From positions 1-64,000 of the forward strand of contig CAZMSD010000012.1 of the NCBI GenBank assembly GCA_964568855.1: DNA of 64,000 nucleotides. Direction: 5' to 3'. A program made the translations under genes and the position numbers. Numbering within the stretch: position 1 is the stretch's first letter; each line of letters opens with the position of its first letter. A model generated the notes under the pieces. It was not told the DNA's origin and searched no databases. It worked only from the letters and a program-made list of their open reading frames with translations. The DNA is from CAZMSD01 sp964568855 (GTDB lineage Bacteria > CAIWAD01). Positions 51,810 through 60,396 of this stretch are shown piece by piece.

Positions 51810-51947
51810 AGCCCGCGCCGCTTGGTCGCGGCCCGGCAGGTCGAACGACTTCGCTTTTCGAGGATTCGCCGGGAACATCGGGTTCCGCATCGCGTAGGCG
51901 TAATTACTTAACGAAAACAGTAATTGTTAATATGAACGAGGAGTACA
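51810..51947. other. Spacer with AT-rich direct repeat before trx
   Basis: The GC-rich start of this spacer changes sharply into an AT-rich tract at about 51900-51935, which holds the direct repeat described separately. No gene is seen. It is probably the promoter and operator region for the thioredoxin gene. Confidence 0.5.
51900..51931 (+). promoter_or_regulatory. Direct repeat GTAATT-n-TTAA, 20-base period
   Basis: GTAATTACTTAAC (51900-51912) and GTAATTGTTAAT (51920-51931) are similar copies spaced 20 bases, two turns of DNA. They also contain TTAAC and GTTAA as inverted halves. This is the only strongly AT-rich patch around. It may be an operator or a promoter with an activator site for the thioredoxin/TlpA pair. 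Confidence 0.45.
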
Positions 51948-52265
51948 ATGGCCGAGCTGACCCGGATCACGGACGCCGAGTTCAAGGAGTTCACCGCCCA
52001 GCCGGGGCTGGTCCTGGTGGATTTCAGCGCCACCTGGTGCGGACCCTGCAAGAAACTGCACCCGATCCTGGAGGAGATCCAGGCTGAACGCGAGGACCTG
52101 AAAATCGCCACCGTGGACATCCAGCAGGCCATCGAGGCGGCCCGGAGCTGCGGCGTGATGTCGGTGCCGCAGGTGCATTTCTTCCGCGACGGAGTCAAGG
52201 TGGACCAGTTCATCGGACTGCTGAACAAGCCGGCCATCGTCCAAATGATCGAAAAGAACCTCTGA
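51948..52265 (+). CDS. trxA: Thioredoxin
   Basis: Thioredoxin of 105 residues, GAGGAG before ATG 51948. The active site is ATWCGPCKK (Cys33 and Cys36); the cis-Pro loop is MSVPQVHFFRDG. Standard length, cytoplasmic. It reduces protein disulfides using thioredoxin reductase. It sits 11 bases ahead of a TlpA-like lipoprotein gene and is probably co-transcribed, a pairing of cytoplasmic and exported thiol-disulfide proteins. Confidence 0.95.
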   Translation: MAELTRITDAEFKEFTAQPGLVLVDFSATWCGPCKKLHPILEEIQAEREDLKIATVDIQQAIEAARSCGVMSVPQVHFFRDGVKVDQFIGLLNKPAIVQMIEKNL

Positions 52266-52276
52266 AGGGAGTATCC

Positions 52277-52819
52277 ATGGCCAGGAACCTGATCATCTTC
52301 CCCCTGCTGCTGACCCTGCTGACGAGCCTCTCGGTCTCCTGCGGAGAGACCGCCAGGCAGCCCGGGGCGCAGGCCGAAGCCGTGTCGGCGGAACCGGCCA
52401 AGACGGAGGCCGCCCAGGCCGAAGCCGTGGTGGAGCTGAAGAACTTCGACTGGGCCGCCACCAGCGGCAAGGTGACCTTCATCGAGCTGTGGGGAGTCTG
52501 GTGTCCGCCCTGCATCCGGAGCATGCCGCACGTGGAGGAAGTCTGGAAGAAGTACCGGGACTACGAAGACTTCAACATGATGGTGATCAACACGGGCTGG
52601 CGGGGCGATACCCCGGCCAAGGTCCGCAAATGGCTCAAGCGGAACAGCCGCTACACCTTCCCGGTCTACTTCGACAACGGGAAGCAGAACCTCTCGCGCA
52701 AGTACGGCGTGCAGAGCATCCCGCGCAGCATCATCCTGGACCGCAATGGCGAAGTGGCCTACAACGGTCACCCGATGAAGATTCCCAAGGGCCTGCTGGA
52801 CCGGCTGCTGGAAAGCTGA
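52277..52819 (+). CDS. TlpA-like thioredoxin-fold lipoprotein
   Basis: A protein of 180 residues with a lipoprotein signal: hydrophobic LIIFPLLLTLLTSLSVSC, lipid-modified Cys at residue 22. A Ala/Glu-rich linker leads to a redoxin domain with active site WCPPC (GVWCPPCIRSM), cis-Pro QSIPRSIILDRNG. It would be a membrane-anchored periplasmic thiol-disulfide oxidoreductase of the TlpA/ResA type, used in cytochrome maturation or disulfide reduction. Confidence 0.9.
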   Translation: MARNLIIFPLLLTLLTSLSVSCGETARQPGAQAEAVSAEPAKTEAAQAEAVVELKNFDWAATSGKVTFIELWGVWCPPCIRSMPHVEEVWKKYRDYEDFNMMVINTGWRGDTPAKVRKWLKRNSRYTFPVYFDNGKQNLSRKYGVQSIPRSIILDRNGEVAYNGHPMKIPKGLLDRLLES

Positions 52820-52870
52820 GGGAACGGGCTGGACTCTTAGGCGCTCAACAAGGCGCCGATCGTATCACGT

Positions 52871-52909
52871 AAAAACCCGACAAGGCTGCCTCCCGTGAGG
52901 CAGCCTTGT
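52871..52909 (-). terminator. Terminator between convergent genes
   Basis: ACAAGGCTGCCTC (52880-52892) pairs perfectly with GAGGCAGCCTTGT (52897-52909), 13 bp around CCGT. Read on the minus strand it is followed, after 4 bases, by a TTTTT run (52871-52875 on the plus strand), so it mainly ends the minus-strand YbjN-like gene. It may also stop readthrough from the plus side. A GTATCAC motif (52862-52868) abuts the T-tract. Confidence 0.8.
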
Positions 52910-52934
52910 TCCATGTCAGCGGATAGCGATTCCT

Positions 52935-53432
52935 TCAGCCGGCTTCCTCCCGAGGACTCTGGAAGCGGGCGTTCTCGTCCCGCAGGGCTTCCTCCCAGGC
53001 CTCGAGCGGGCTCAACCCCGAGAAGATCAGCTTCATCAGGACGTGCAGGTGGTCGTCCATCAGGGCCAGGTTGCCGCTGACGGCGTCGTTCAGCGCGGCC
53101 TGCTCGAGCTGCTGCTCGCGGCAGAGCAGGTAGGTGCGCAGCGCCATGCTGCCCGTGTTGAGGTCCAGCTCGAAATCGCCGTAGCGTTGCCCCTGGTTCA
53201 GTCGCGTGATCAGCTCCATCATGGCGTAGCGCCGCTCCAGCGGGACGGAGGTGGGCAGGAAGGAATAGAAGCAGAAGATCTCCGCCTGGGCGTCCCAGAC
53301 CGCCCGGCATTGCCAGGTTCCGTTCTCCCCGCCGTAGGAGGCGTCCACGGAACTGTCTTCGGGATAGAATCGGTGGTCCCAATCCAGCTCGTTGAAGAAG
53401 TCCAGGATCGTGTCGATGGGATTCGGCCGCAT
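52935..53432 (-). CDS. YbjN-domain protein
   Basis: A protein of 165 residues taken from ATG 53432, with GGAAG upstream; a longer start at 53534 adds residues unlike the family. Contains the YbjN/type III secretion chaperone-like fold: RAVWDAQAEIFCFYSFLP, ERRYAMMELITRLNQGQRYGDF and NTGSMALRTYLL are typical. A C-terminal helix follows (LMKLIFSGLSPLEAWEEAL). YbjN proteins are small regulators or chaperone-like factors with unclear function. Divergent from the PorE-like gene. Confidence 0.75.
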   Translation of the reverse strand: MRPNPIDTILDFFNELDWDHRFYPEDSSVDASYGGENGTWQCRAVWDAQAEIFCFYSFLPTSVPLERRYAMMELITRLNQGQRYGDFELDLNTGSMALRTYLLCREQQLEQAALNDAVSGNLALMDDHLHVLMKLIFSGLSPLEAWEEALRDENARFQSPREEAG

Positions 53433-53536
53433 TCGAGAGGGCTTCCGGGTTTTGTGTGACGCCAGCCTGCTGGATATTATCGGCAAGCCTGCCGATTTCC
53501 ATAGTGGCTCGTAACGGTCAAGATCTACGGTCAAGT

Positions 53537-55558
53537 ATGGTAAATATGCCGCCTTTGAAGCAACAGCTTCCCGACCCGGCGCCTCTACAATTTGGAGAGG
53601 CGGACGGGGGCTCGCGGGGAGGGTTCCTCCTCGCGGCGCTGCTCGCCTTCGTCCTGGTCGCGGCGCCCCTGCGGACGCCGGTCTCCGCGGAAGAATCCTC
53701 GCGGACCCGGGCCCTTGAACGCGCGCTGGAGCAGTTTTACGCCGGCGACTTCGAGAGCGCCCTACGCGGCTACCTGGGACTGGCCGAGAGCTGCGCGGAC
53801 TGCGCGGAAGTGCATTTCATGCTGGGACGCTGCCTGCTGGACCTGGAACGCCCGCGCGAGGCGGCGGACTACTTCCGCCTGGCCTTCGAGGAAGATACCC
53901 TGCACGCCGCCGCACTGCAGCACCACGCTCTGGCCAGCGAGCGCTGCCAGGATTACGCGGCCGCGGCGGAGAGCTACGAGCTCTTTCTGGATCGATTCCC
54001 TGCCGAATGGTCTACGCCGGAAAGCCGGGACGCGGTCCGGGAGCGCTACCTGCTGAACTGCGAGCGGCTGCGCATCGACGAGTACAGCCGGTTCAACATC
54101 CCGCCCCGGAGACTCAGCGACCGGGTGAACAGCTCAGCGGACGACTACATGCCCGTGATCGCGCTGGACGGCCGCAGCCTGTATTTCACCAGCACCCGGC
54201 CCGGCGGCATGGATCGCCGGGGCCGCGAGGGCCGCTACCGCGAGGACTTCTGGGTCAGCCGGCTCGACCCGGAAACCGGCGGGGGCTGGAGCGACAGCCG
54301 TAACCTGGGGCCGCCGCTGAACACGGTGGAATCGGAAGGCGCCGGATCGCTGAGCGGCGATGGCGGGCAGTTCTTCTTTTCCGCCTGCGACCGCCCGCAG
54401 GGCTTCGGGGACTGCGACCTCTACCGCGCCGACCTGGTCGAAGGGAAATGGAGCGCGGCCCTCAACCTGGGCGAACCGGTGAACGGGCCCTGGTGGGACA
54501 GCCAGCCGGCCCTCTCCTCGGACGGGGGGCTGCTGATCTTCTCGTCAACTCGTCCCGGGGGCTTCGGGGGCTGCGATCTCTGGGGCAGCCGGCGAGCGGC
54601 CGATTCCTCCTGGGCGGAACCGGTCAACCTCGGTCCGGCGGTCAATACCCAGGGCGACGAAGCCGGACCCTTCCTGCACGGCGATGGACGCACCCTGTAC
54701 TTCAGCAGCGACGGACATCCGGGTTTCGGCGACCTGGACATCTTCTATTCCGTGCTGTTCAAGGGCGCCTGGGGGGCCGCCGTCAACCTGGGCAGGCCCA
54801 TCAACACCCCGGAACCGGATCTCTCCTTCGTGGTGCCGGGCAGCGGGGAAACGGGCTACTTCGCCTCCCGCCGGGAGGGCCGGCCCTCGCTGGACCTCTA
54901 CCGCACGGAGGTCCCTGCCTGCTGCCGTCCCGAGCGCACCCTGATCCTGCGAGGGCGGATCCTGGACGCGGAAAGCGGTGAGCCGCTCGAGGCGCGTGTC
55001 CGGCTGGAGACGACCGAGGGCGATGGGGAACGGCAGGAGCGGCACAGCAGCTCGGACGACGGCTGTTTCTTCTTCGCCGCTCCGCGGCGGAGCCTGCTGC
55101 TCAGCGCCAGCAGCCCGGGCCATTTCTTCGCCTCGCATCTGCTGGGCGAGGACGACAGCGCCGCGGAGGAGCTGGAAATCGAGCGGGACCTGCTGCTGGC
55201 TCCCCTGAAGCCGGGCCTGGCCCTGGAATTCCGCAACCTGCACTTCGAATTCGCCGCGGCCGATCCACATCCATCATGCCGGCCCCTGCTCGAGCGCGTG
55301 CTGGAACTGCTGGAACAGAATCCTACCCTGAGGATCGAGATCCAGGGACACACGGACATCGTGGGCGGCACCCGGCACAATCTCGAACTGTCGAGAAAAC
55401 GGGCGGAAGCGGTTCGCCGCTGGCTGCTGGACCATGGCGTCCGGCGCGACCGGGTGCGGGCCCGCGGCCTCGGTCACAGCGCTCCGGTGGCGGACAACCT
55501 CAGCCCCGAGGGACGCAGCTTGAACAGGCGTACGGAATTCCACATACTTGAATATTGA
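53537..55558 (+). CDS. PorE-like protein: TPR, PD40 propeller, CRD and OmpA domains
   Basis: A protein of about 673 residues (ATG 53537; 53546 is an alternative, and no clear ribosome site is seen). A signal peptide (LLAALLAFVLVAAPLRTPVSA) is followed by a TPR block (about 55-165), a PD40/WD40 beta-propeller (about 200-475, with repeats such as ALDGRSLYFTSTRPGG and LSSDGGLLIFSSTRPGG), a carboxypeptidase-regulatory domain (about 485-560) and a C-terminal OmpA domain (ITRIEIQGHTD-type IEIQGHTDIVGGTRHNLELS, RKRAEAVRRWL). TPR-WD40-CRD-OmpA is the layout of PorE, a peptidoglycan-binding part of the type IX secretion system. The next gene encodes a T9SS-type cargo. The usual PorE lipobox is not seen. 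Confidence 0.8.
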   Translation: MVNMPPLKQQLPDPAPLQFGEADGGSRGGFLLAALLAFVLVAAPLRTPVSAEESSRTRALERALEQFYAGDFESALRGYLGLAESCADCAEVHFMLGRCLLDLERPREAADYFRLAFEEDTLHAAALQHHALASERCQDYAAAAESYELFLDRFPAEWSTPESRDAVRERYLLNCERLRIDEYSRFNIPPRRLSDRVNSSADDYMPVIALDGRSLYFTSTRPGGMDRRGREGRYREDFWVSRLDPETGGGWSDSRNLGPPLNTVESEGAGSLSGDGGQFFFSACDRPQGFGDCDLYRADLVEGKWSAALNLGEPVNGPWWDSQPALSSDGGLLIFSSTRPGGFGGCDLWGSRRAADSSWAEPVNLGPAVNTQGDEAGPFLHGDGRTLYFSSDGHPGFGDLDIFYSVLFKGAWGAAVNLGRPINTPEPDLSFVVPGSGETGYFASRREGRPSLDLYRTEVPACCRPERTLILRGRILDAESGEPLEARVRLETTEGDGERQERHSSSDDGCFFFAAPRRSLLLSASSPGHFFASHLLGEDDSAAEELEIERDLLLAPLKPGLALEFRNLHFEFAAADPHPSCRPLLERVLELLEQNPTLRIEIQGHTDIVGGTRHNLELSRKRAEAVRRWLLDHGVRRDRVRARGLGHSAPVADNLSPEGRSLNRRTEFHILEY

Positions 55559-56027
55559 TATAAATCCGTATGCCAGGCCCTGCCAAGTTCTGGACTTTTG
55601 AAGTTTCAGGGTGCAGAATCTTCCCATCCCATTCTCCGCTTGCCTAGAATCGCCTGCTTCAACGCCCGAATGGGCAACTCCTTTTTGCTATGGAGCGAGA
55701 ATCTGCTCGTCTGGCCCTTGGCCTGATCCTTGCGCACGATGGAATTGCGCAAAAAACAATCGGGTCGGCTCGAATGTTTTTCCATCCTGCCGATAGATAA
55801 TCCGAGGGAAACCGCATGGATCAGAGGTGGAATCCACGATCCACAGGCGGCCTTTCCGGGTGGACCGTCTTACCCGGCCTGTCATGCAGGAACAGAGGAT
55901 CCCATGAAGACCCGACTCTTTTGCTTTCTACTATACACTTATGGATCTGATGCTCTGGCGTCCTTGCATTCTCCCTGCAAGGTCAACGGAAATCGACAAC
56001 GAAGGTTTACTTGCCTGCGGAGGAACA
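55559..56027. other. Long leader/promoter region of the giant secreted protein
   Basis: About 470 bases without a confident gene. It contains a sigma54-like element (55718-55733), a stretch TTTTGCTTTCTACTATACAC near 55918-55937 that could be promoter sequence, and a good Shine-Dalgarno (GGAGGAAC) at the start of the next gene. An ATG at 55904 begins a short hydrophobic frame but it runs into the next gene out of frame; it is probably not real. Confidence 0.45.
55718..55733 (+). promoter_or_regulatory. Sigma54-like promoter candidate
   Basis: TTGGCCTGATCCTTGC carries the GG (55720-55721) and GC (55732-55733) pairs separated by 10 bases, with TGGC and TTGC as in the -24/-12 consensus. The centre (CTG) does not match CACG well. 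It lies about 295 bases ahead of the secreted-protein ATG, so a leader would be long. Weak candidate. Confidence 0.25.
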
Positions 56028-59000
56028 ATGGGAACTTCAGCTAAACTTCCCAGAAGCGCGCTGGCAGCCACGCCGTTCCTGGTCTTTCTGGCCTTGCTCA
56101 TGATGATACAGGGGGAAGCCAGAGCTCAGGCCACCATTACTCAGGCGGTTGGAGTGACCTCCACCGTCTTCCTGAGTATCGGTGGTCCATACGGGAATAC
56201 GGACTTGACGGCTGTTTCCGGCGCGGCTGATCTGGTGATTACGGATTCGGGAGCCGGCGGCGAAATGCAGATCGGTGGAACCGTCACCCTGACTCTGCCC
56301 GCGGCATCGTGGGAATGGGTGCCTGCTTCCTGCGTCGCCACGGTATCCGGCGGCGGCGGCAACGTCACGTTCGCCGCGGGAGGCACCGCCCAGCAGCTCG
56401 TGGCGACCCTGAACGCCGGCGCCATCCCGGCGGCCGGCAACATCACCTTCACCGTGCTGGCCGCGCGCAGCGCGAGTACGGTGACCAGCGCGGTTGCGGC
56501 CACGGCCATCGGCGCCACCTCGAACACCTTCACCAGCATGACCAACGCCGTCTGGGGCACCACGGTTGCGGTGGTGGCGGGACCGAGCCTGACCTTTACC
56601 ACGCCGGCCAGCGCGGGATCCGATTCCACCGACCTGGCGGACGGCGACGGCGGCTGGGACTTCGGGTCCGTGTACACCCTCACGACACACAATACGGGTG
56701 CCGACGCGGACATGGTCCTCTGGTGGAGCGTGGATTCCAGCTTGACCAGCGTCAACGACGAGGAAGGCGCCTTCCGGTCGCTGCGGGACTCCACCAACGT
56801 GGAGGTCTACCTCTGGATCGACGTTTCCGCGTCTCCCACCACGGCCACGCCGCTGACCCACATGCTCAGCGACTGGGATCGCTATGCGACGGAGTACTAC
56901 CTCTACGCCACCAGTCTCGAGACGGGCGACCGCAAGATCGGGCGTGCGGGGCCGATCCGGGCCTTCCATTACCCGACCAACAACCTCAACCAGGACGATC
57001 CGAACACCACGGACACCACGGTTGACTTCACTTCCAACGACGACGACTACCTGGACAGCGGCGGCCTGCTGGCCCTGGACGACGGCACCCAGGACGGCAG
57101 CGGCGTGGACAACGTGACCTGGACCCTGACCACCATCGACTTCGACCACAACGCCGATGTCCGCTTCTTCTACAGCACCCTCGGTTCGTTGACCGAAAGC
57201 GACCTGGTCCTCGGGGGCAGCTCGCCCAACTACACCATCAGCAGCCTGACCGGCGCCACACTGGTCACCTATTCGGATACCCTGGAAGAGGACGTGGACT
57301 TCACCTTCAACTGGGACATCTACTACAGCGATGCCCAGTACGTGGCGGCGGGCACTTACTACATCTACGTGGCGTCCAACGACGGCTATCGCCAGGATGT
57401 GGACGTGTCCTCCGACCAGTTCGTGGTCAGCCACTCCCCGCTGATGATCATGCAGGATCCCTATCCCGACGGCACCACCGCCTCCTTCGACCTCAGGGCC
57501 GACGTTAACCGCTACTTCAACGTCAACTGGGGCCTGACGATCAACGGCGACACCGATCCGGACGACAACGCCAGCATCGCCTTCTACCTCGACGCCGACG
57601 CCAACGGGGTGGCGGACTTCGACCAGACCACCATCGCCACCCTGACCTCCGCCACCACCAACGCGGACGACGACATCGACAACGGCGAGCTGGTCTACGG
57701 CACCGCGCTCTACGAGAATCCCGACCACCAGTTGAACAACCTGGTGGACATCGACATGTGGGGCTGGTCCGAGACCCTGCGCGCCGACATCAATACCCGG
57801 GTGGCCGCCGGCGACAACCTCTTCCTCTACGGCATCATTACCAGCGGAGCACTGTCGCGTATCACGACCTACGCCAGCGAGGACGCCAACTACGTGGTGA
57901 CCGCCGCGGAGAACCTGACCGACGGCACCAGCGCGGCGCTCACCGTGACCAACGCCCAGGACGCCTTCTTCACCGATCCTCCGGACCTCGGCGGAACGGT
58001 GGCCTGGGGCGAGGCCTACCGCGTCGCCTGGCCCTTCGCCTGGGACTTCGGCGAGGCCAACCAGAACGTGCTGGTCTACATCGGCGACGAGGACATGAGC
58101 GCCGACGCCACCTTCAACGGGACCTGGGGAACCGGAGTCCTGGGCCTGCTGGACCTGACCAACAACCTGTGGGTGGGCAACTCCTCCGACGGCACCGTGG
58201 CCAACAACACGGGCACCGACTACGTGATCGCCGGGCTTTCCCAGGACGGCACCTTCGACTGGCGGCCGCACCTGATGACCGGCAACTCGGTCGGCGTGGT
58301 GGGCGGTCAGAGCCTGGCGGCGGCCATCACCAACGAAGGTACGCTGTATGCATACCTGATCGTGAGCCGGAACGCTTCCACCAACGCGCCCAACGACGCC
58401 GACCTGGTCTTCCAGGCTCCCGGTCCCATCACCTTGAGCAGCGACGCCGGTGTTACAAGCTTCGGTTTCAATACCCTGCCGAACCAGCTCTCAATGGCCG
58501 CCGGCGACGTGGTGAGTTTCACGATCTACGTGGATTCCGGGGTGCCTACCGCGGAGATCGCCGCGATTTACATGAGCTGTGACACGACCTACTGGGACGT
58601 GACCACGCCCACGGCGCCCTTCACCCTGAACACCACCACCTTCACCGCGGGCCTGGTGGTGGAGAACAGCAACGACGAGAACAACTACGATAACGGTCTG
58701 CATCACCTCAACTTCGTCTACGGGGCCAACGGTTCGCCCGACGCCAACCTGGACGGCGGCACCAACTGGCTCTGCAGCCTGAGTCTCACGGCCAAGCACA
58801 GCACCATCGTGGACCCGGTGGACACCGAGTTATTCTTCGATCGGGACATCATCAACCAGCGCTACACCACCTTCTTCAACGGCGGTGGCAATGAATTGCC
58901 CACGACCGTGCAGCTTCCCGCGGCCCGCGCCGTCAGCTATCCTCTGGGCGAGCTGCAAGGCAACGTGGACCTGGAGGGTGTCAACGACTACACCGGGATG

Positions 59001-60236
59001 ACGGCCACCGTCAGCGTCTCGCCGAGCGGCGCGATCCAGGGCATGGAAGAGTGGAACACCCTCTTCAACAGCACCAACGACGACGACAGCAGCACCGAAG
59101 GCTGCCAGGTCGACCTGGACCAGGCGGGCCACTACCACCTGCTCAACGTGCCCGACGGCGAATACGACTTCACCGTGCACGTGGACGGCTGGGTGGACGG
59201 CACCGTCAACGTGGCCGTGCAGCACGGCGATCACATGGGCGACATCGACCCGGTCTACACCCAGCGGATCACCCAGAACGGCACCACCCAGCGGCTGCAG
59301 CTGCTGGCCGGCGACTGCGCGGGCTACACCGATTCCACCGGCACCACCACGCCCGACAACCAGATCGACGCCACCGACCTGACCGCGGTGAAGAACGCCT
59401 ACAACACCACTCCGGACAGCTCGGCCTGGAACGCCCTGTGCGACTTCGAGAAGATCCTGTCTCCCAACTGGGTCTACATCCTCGATCTCAGCCTGGTCAA
59501 CGCCAACCAGGGTGTCAGCGGCGTGCCGCTGGTCTACCGTCCCGCCGGCCTGCCCAACACGGACGTGGAGTTCCGCATCGCGGACGCGCCCGAATTCGTC
59601 AGCGCGGGCGAGGAGTTCGACCTAGAAATCGAGCTGGCCCACGCCTCCGACGTGCGGGCCTACGACCTGCGCATGATTCACCCGGGACTCGAGCTGGTTT
59701 CCGCGAGCGCGGGGCAGCTGCTGGGTACCGTGGGCCAGGCGGACTACCTTGTGATGCACAGCGGCCCCGAGCTAATCTGGGCGGGCGCCATCGTGGGCCG
59801 CGAGCGGGACGGCTTCGCCGGCAGCGGCGTCGTCGCCACGGCCAGGTTCCGCGCCTCGACCGACTGCCGGCCCGCCCTGCGCCTAACCGAGGGCGTGGTG
59901 GTCAACAGCGGCGACGAAATGTATCACGCCGCCCTGGACAACAGCGCGGTTCTGCCCGCGGATTACAGCCTCGGGCTGGCCTATCCCAACCCCTTCAATC
60001 CCGTGACACACATCCAGTACGCGATTCCGGAGAACGGACTCGTCAGGCTGAACGTCTACAACATGCTCGGCCAGCAGGTGCGCCGCCTGGTCGACCAGCA
60101 GATGAGCGCCGGTCACCACATGGCCGTCTGGGACGCCACCAACGACCGGGGCGTGCGCGTGGCCTCCGGACTGTACATCTACCAGATCGAAGTCAACGGC
60201 TTCAGCCGTGCGCACAAGATGGTCCTGATGAAGTAA
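56028..60236 (+). CDS. Giant secreted protein with cohesin/dockerin-like regions and T9SS-type C-terminal domain
   Basis: A protein of 1402 residues, ATG 56028 with GCGGAGGAACA upstream. The signal peptide includes FLVFLALLMMIQGEARAQA. The body is Thr/Asp/Asn-rich beta structure (many TDPDD and NDED clusters), likely Ca-binding. About 818-970 and 1179-1310 look cohesin-like (AGDVVSFTIYVDSG; AGEEFDLEIELAHASDVRAY). About 975-1090 is a CRD-like domain. About 1093-1165 is dockerin-like, with LLAGDCAGYTDSTG, DNQIDATDLTAVKNAY and LDLSLVNANQ. The end (1317-1402) is a FlgD-like sorting domain: LAYPNPFNPVTHIQYAI, VYNMLGQQVRRL, WDATNDRGVRVASGLYIY. Exported to the surface, function unknown. Confidence 0.85.
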   Translation: MGTSAKLPRSALAATPFLVFLALLMMIQGEARAQATITQAVGVTSTVFLSIGGPYGNTDLTAVSGAADLVITDSGAGGEMQIGGTVTLTLPAASWEWVPASCVATVSGGGGNVTFAAGGTAQQLVATLNAGAIPAAGNITFTVLAARSASTVTSAVAATAIGATSNTFTSMTNAVWGTTVAVVAGPSLTFTTPASAGSDSTDLADGDGGWDFGSVYTLTTHNTGADADMVLWWSVDSSLTSVNDEEGAFRSLRDSTNVEVYLWIDVSASPTTATPLTHMLSDWDRYATEYYLYATSLETGDRKIGRAGPIRAFHYPTNNLNQDDPNTTDTTVDFTSNDDDYLDSGGLLALDDGTQDGSGVDNVTWTLTTIDFDHNADVRFFYSTLGSLTESDLVLGGSSPNYTISSLTGATLVTYSDTLEEDVDFTFNWDIYYSDAQYVAAGTYYIYVASNDGYRQDVDVSSDQFVVSHSPLMIMQDPYPDGTTASFDLRADVNRYFNVNWGLTINGDTDPDDNASIAFYLDADANGVADFDQTTIATLTSATTNADDDIDNGELVYGTALYENPDHQLNNLVDIDMWGWSETLRADINTRVAAGDNLFLYGIITSGALSRITTYASEDANYVVTAAENLTDGTSAALTVTNAQDAFFTDPPDLGGTVAWGEAYRVAWPFAWDFGEANQNVLVYIGDEDMSADATFNGTWGTGVLGLLDLTNNLWVGNSSDGTVANNTGTDYVIAGLSQDGTFDWRPHLMTGNSVGVVGGQSLAAAITNEGTLYAYLIVSRNASTNAPNDADLVFQAPGPITLSSDAGVTSFGFNTLPNQLSMAAGDVVSFTIYVDSGVPTAEIAAIYMSCDTTYWDVTTPTAPFTLNTTTFTAGLVVENSNDENNYDNGLHHLNFVYGANGSPDANLDGGTNWLCSLSLTAKHSTIVDPVDTELFFDRDIINQRYTTFFNGGGNELPTTVQLPAARAVSYPLGELQGNVDLEGVNDYTGMTATVSVSPSGAIQGMEEWNTLFNSTNDDDSSTEGCQVDLDQAGHYHLLNVPDGEYDFTVHVDGWVDGTVNVAVQHGDHMGDIDPVYTQRITQNGTTQRLQLLAGDCAGYTDSTGTTTPDNQIDATDLTAVKNAYNTTPDSSAWNALCDFEKILSPNWVYILDLSLVNANQGVSGVPLVYRPAGLPNTDVEFRIADAPEFVSAGEEFDLEIELAHASDVRAYDLRMIHPGLELVSASAGQLLGTVGQADYLVMHSGPELIWAGAIVGRERDGFAGSGVVATARFRASTDCRPALRLTEGVVVNSGDEMYHAALDNSAVLPADYSLGLAYPNPFNPVTHIQYAIPENGLVRLNVYNMLGQQVRRLVDQQMSAGHHMAVWDATNDRGVRVASGLYIYQIEVNGFSRAHKMVLMK

Positions 60237-60313
60237 GGCACCGGGCGGAGCCTGGCGATGGTCCCCGCGGACCATGGAGGCGCCGCTCACCACAGCACCG
60301 ATAAACACCCCAT

Positions 60314-60348
60314 CCGGCCCGCTCCGGCAGGAGCGGGCCGGCTTTCTA
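60314..60348 (+). terminator. Intrinsic terminator after the secreted protein
   Basis: CCGGCCCGCTCC (60314-60325) pairs perfectly with GGAGCGGGCCGG (60330-60341) around GGCA, followed by CTTTCT. Twelve GC-rich base pairs with a short T-rich tail make a clear terminator. Confidence 0.85.
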
Positions 60349-60396
60349 TGCCCTCCCTGAATACGTTACCTTGGCATAAACGGGTATGGGAGACTC

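Noticed and set aside
55559..56027. A cyclic-di-GMP or other known riboswitch in the leader of the secreted protein
   Set aside because: Could not match the conserved core of any riboswitch class that I know.
55904..56044. A small exported protein starting at ATG 55904
   Set aside because: The frame is short, ends just after the next gene's start, and lacks a mature domain; better explained as promoter and leader sequence.
56037..58271. A 744-codon minus-strand frame opposite the secreted protein
   Set aside because: Val/Gly/His-rich shadow of Thr/Asp-rich coding sequence; the plus frame has a signal peptide, ribosome site and recognised C-terminal domain.
381..60009. GTGTCAC/GTGACAC as a second form of the dispersed motif
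   Set aside because: Only about nine copies by eye (for example 381, 2101, 7063, 24205, 27132, 32020, 41259, 58579, 60003), near the number expected from composition.
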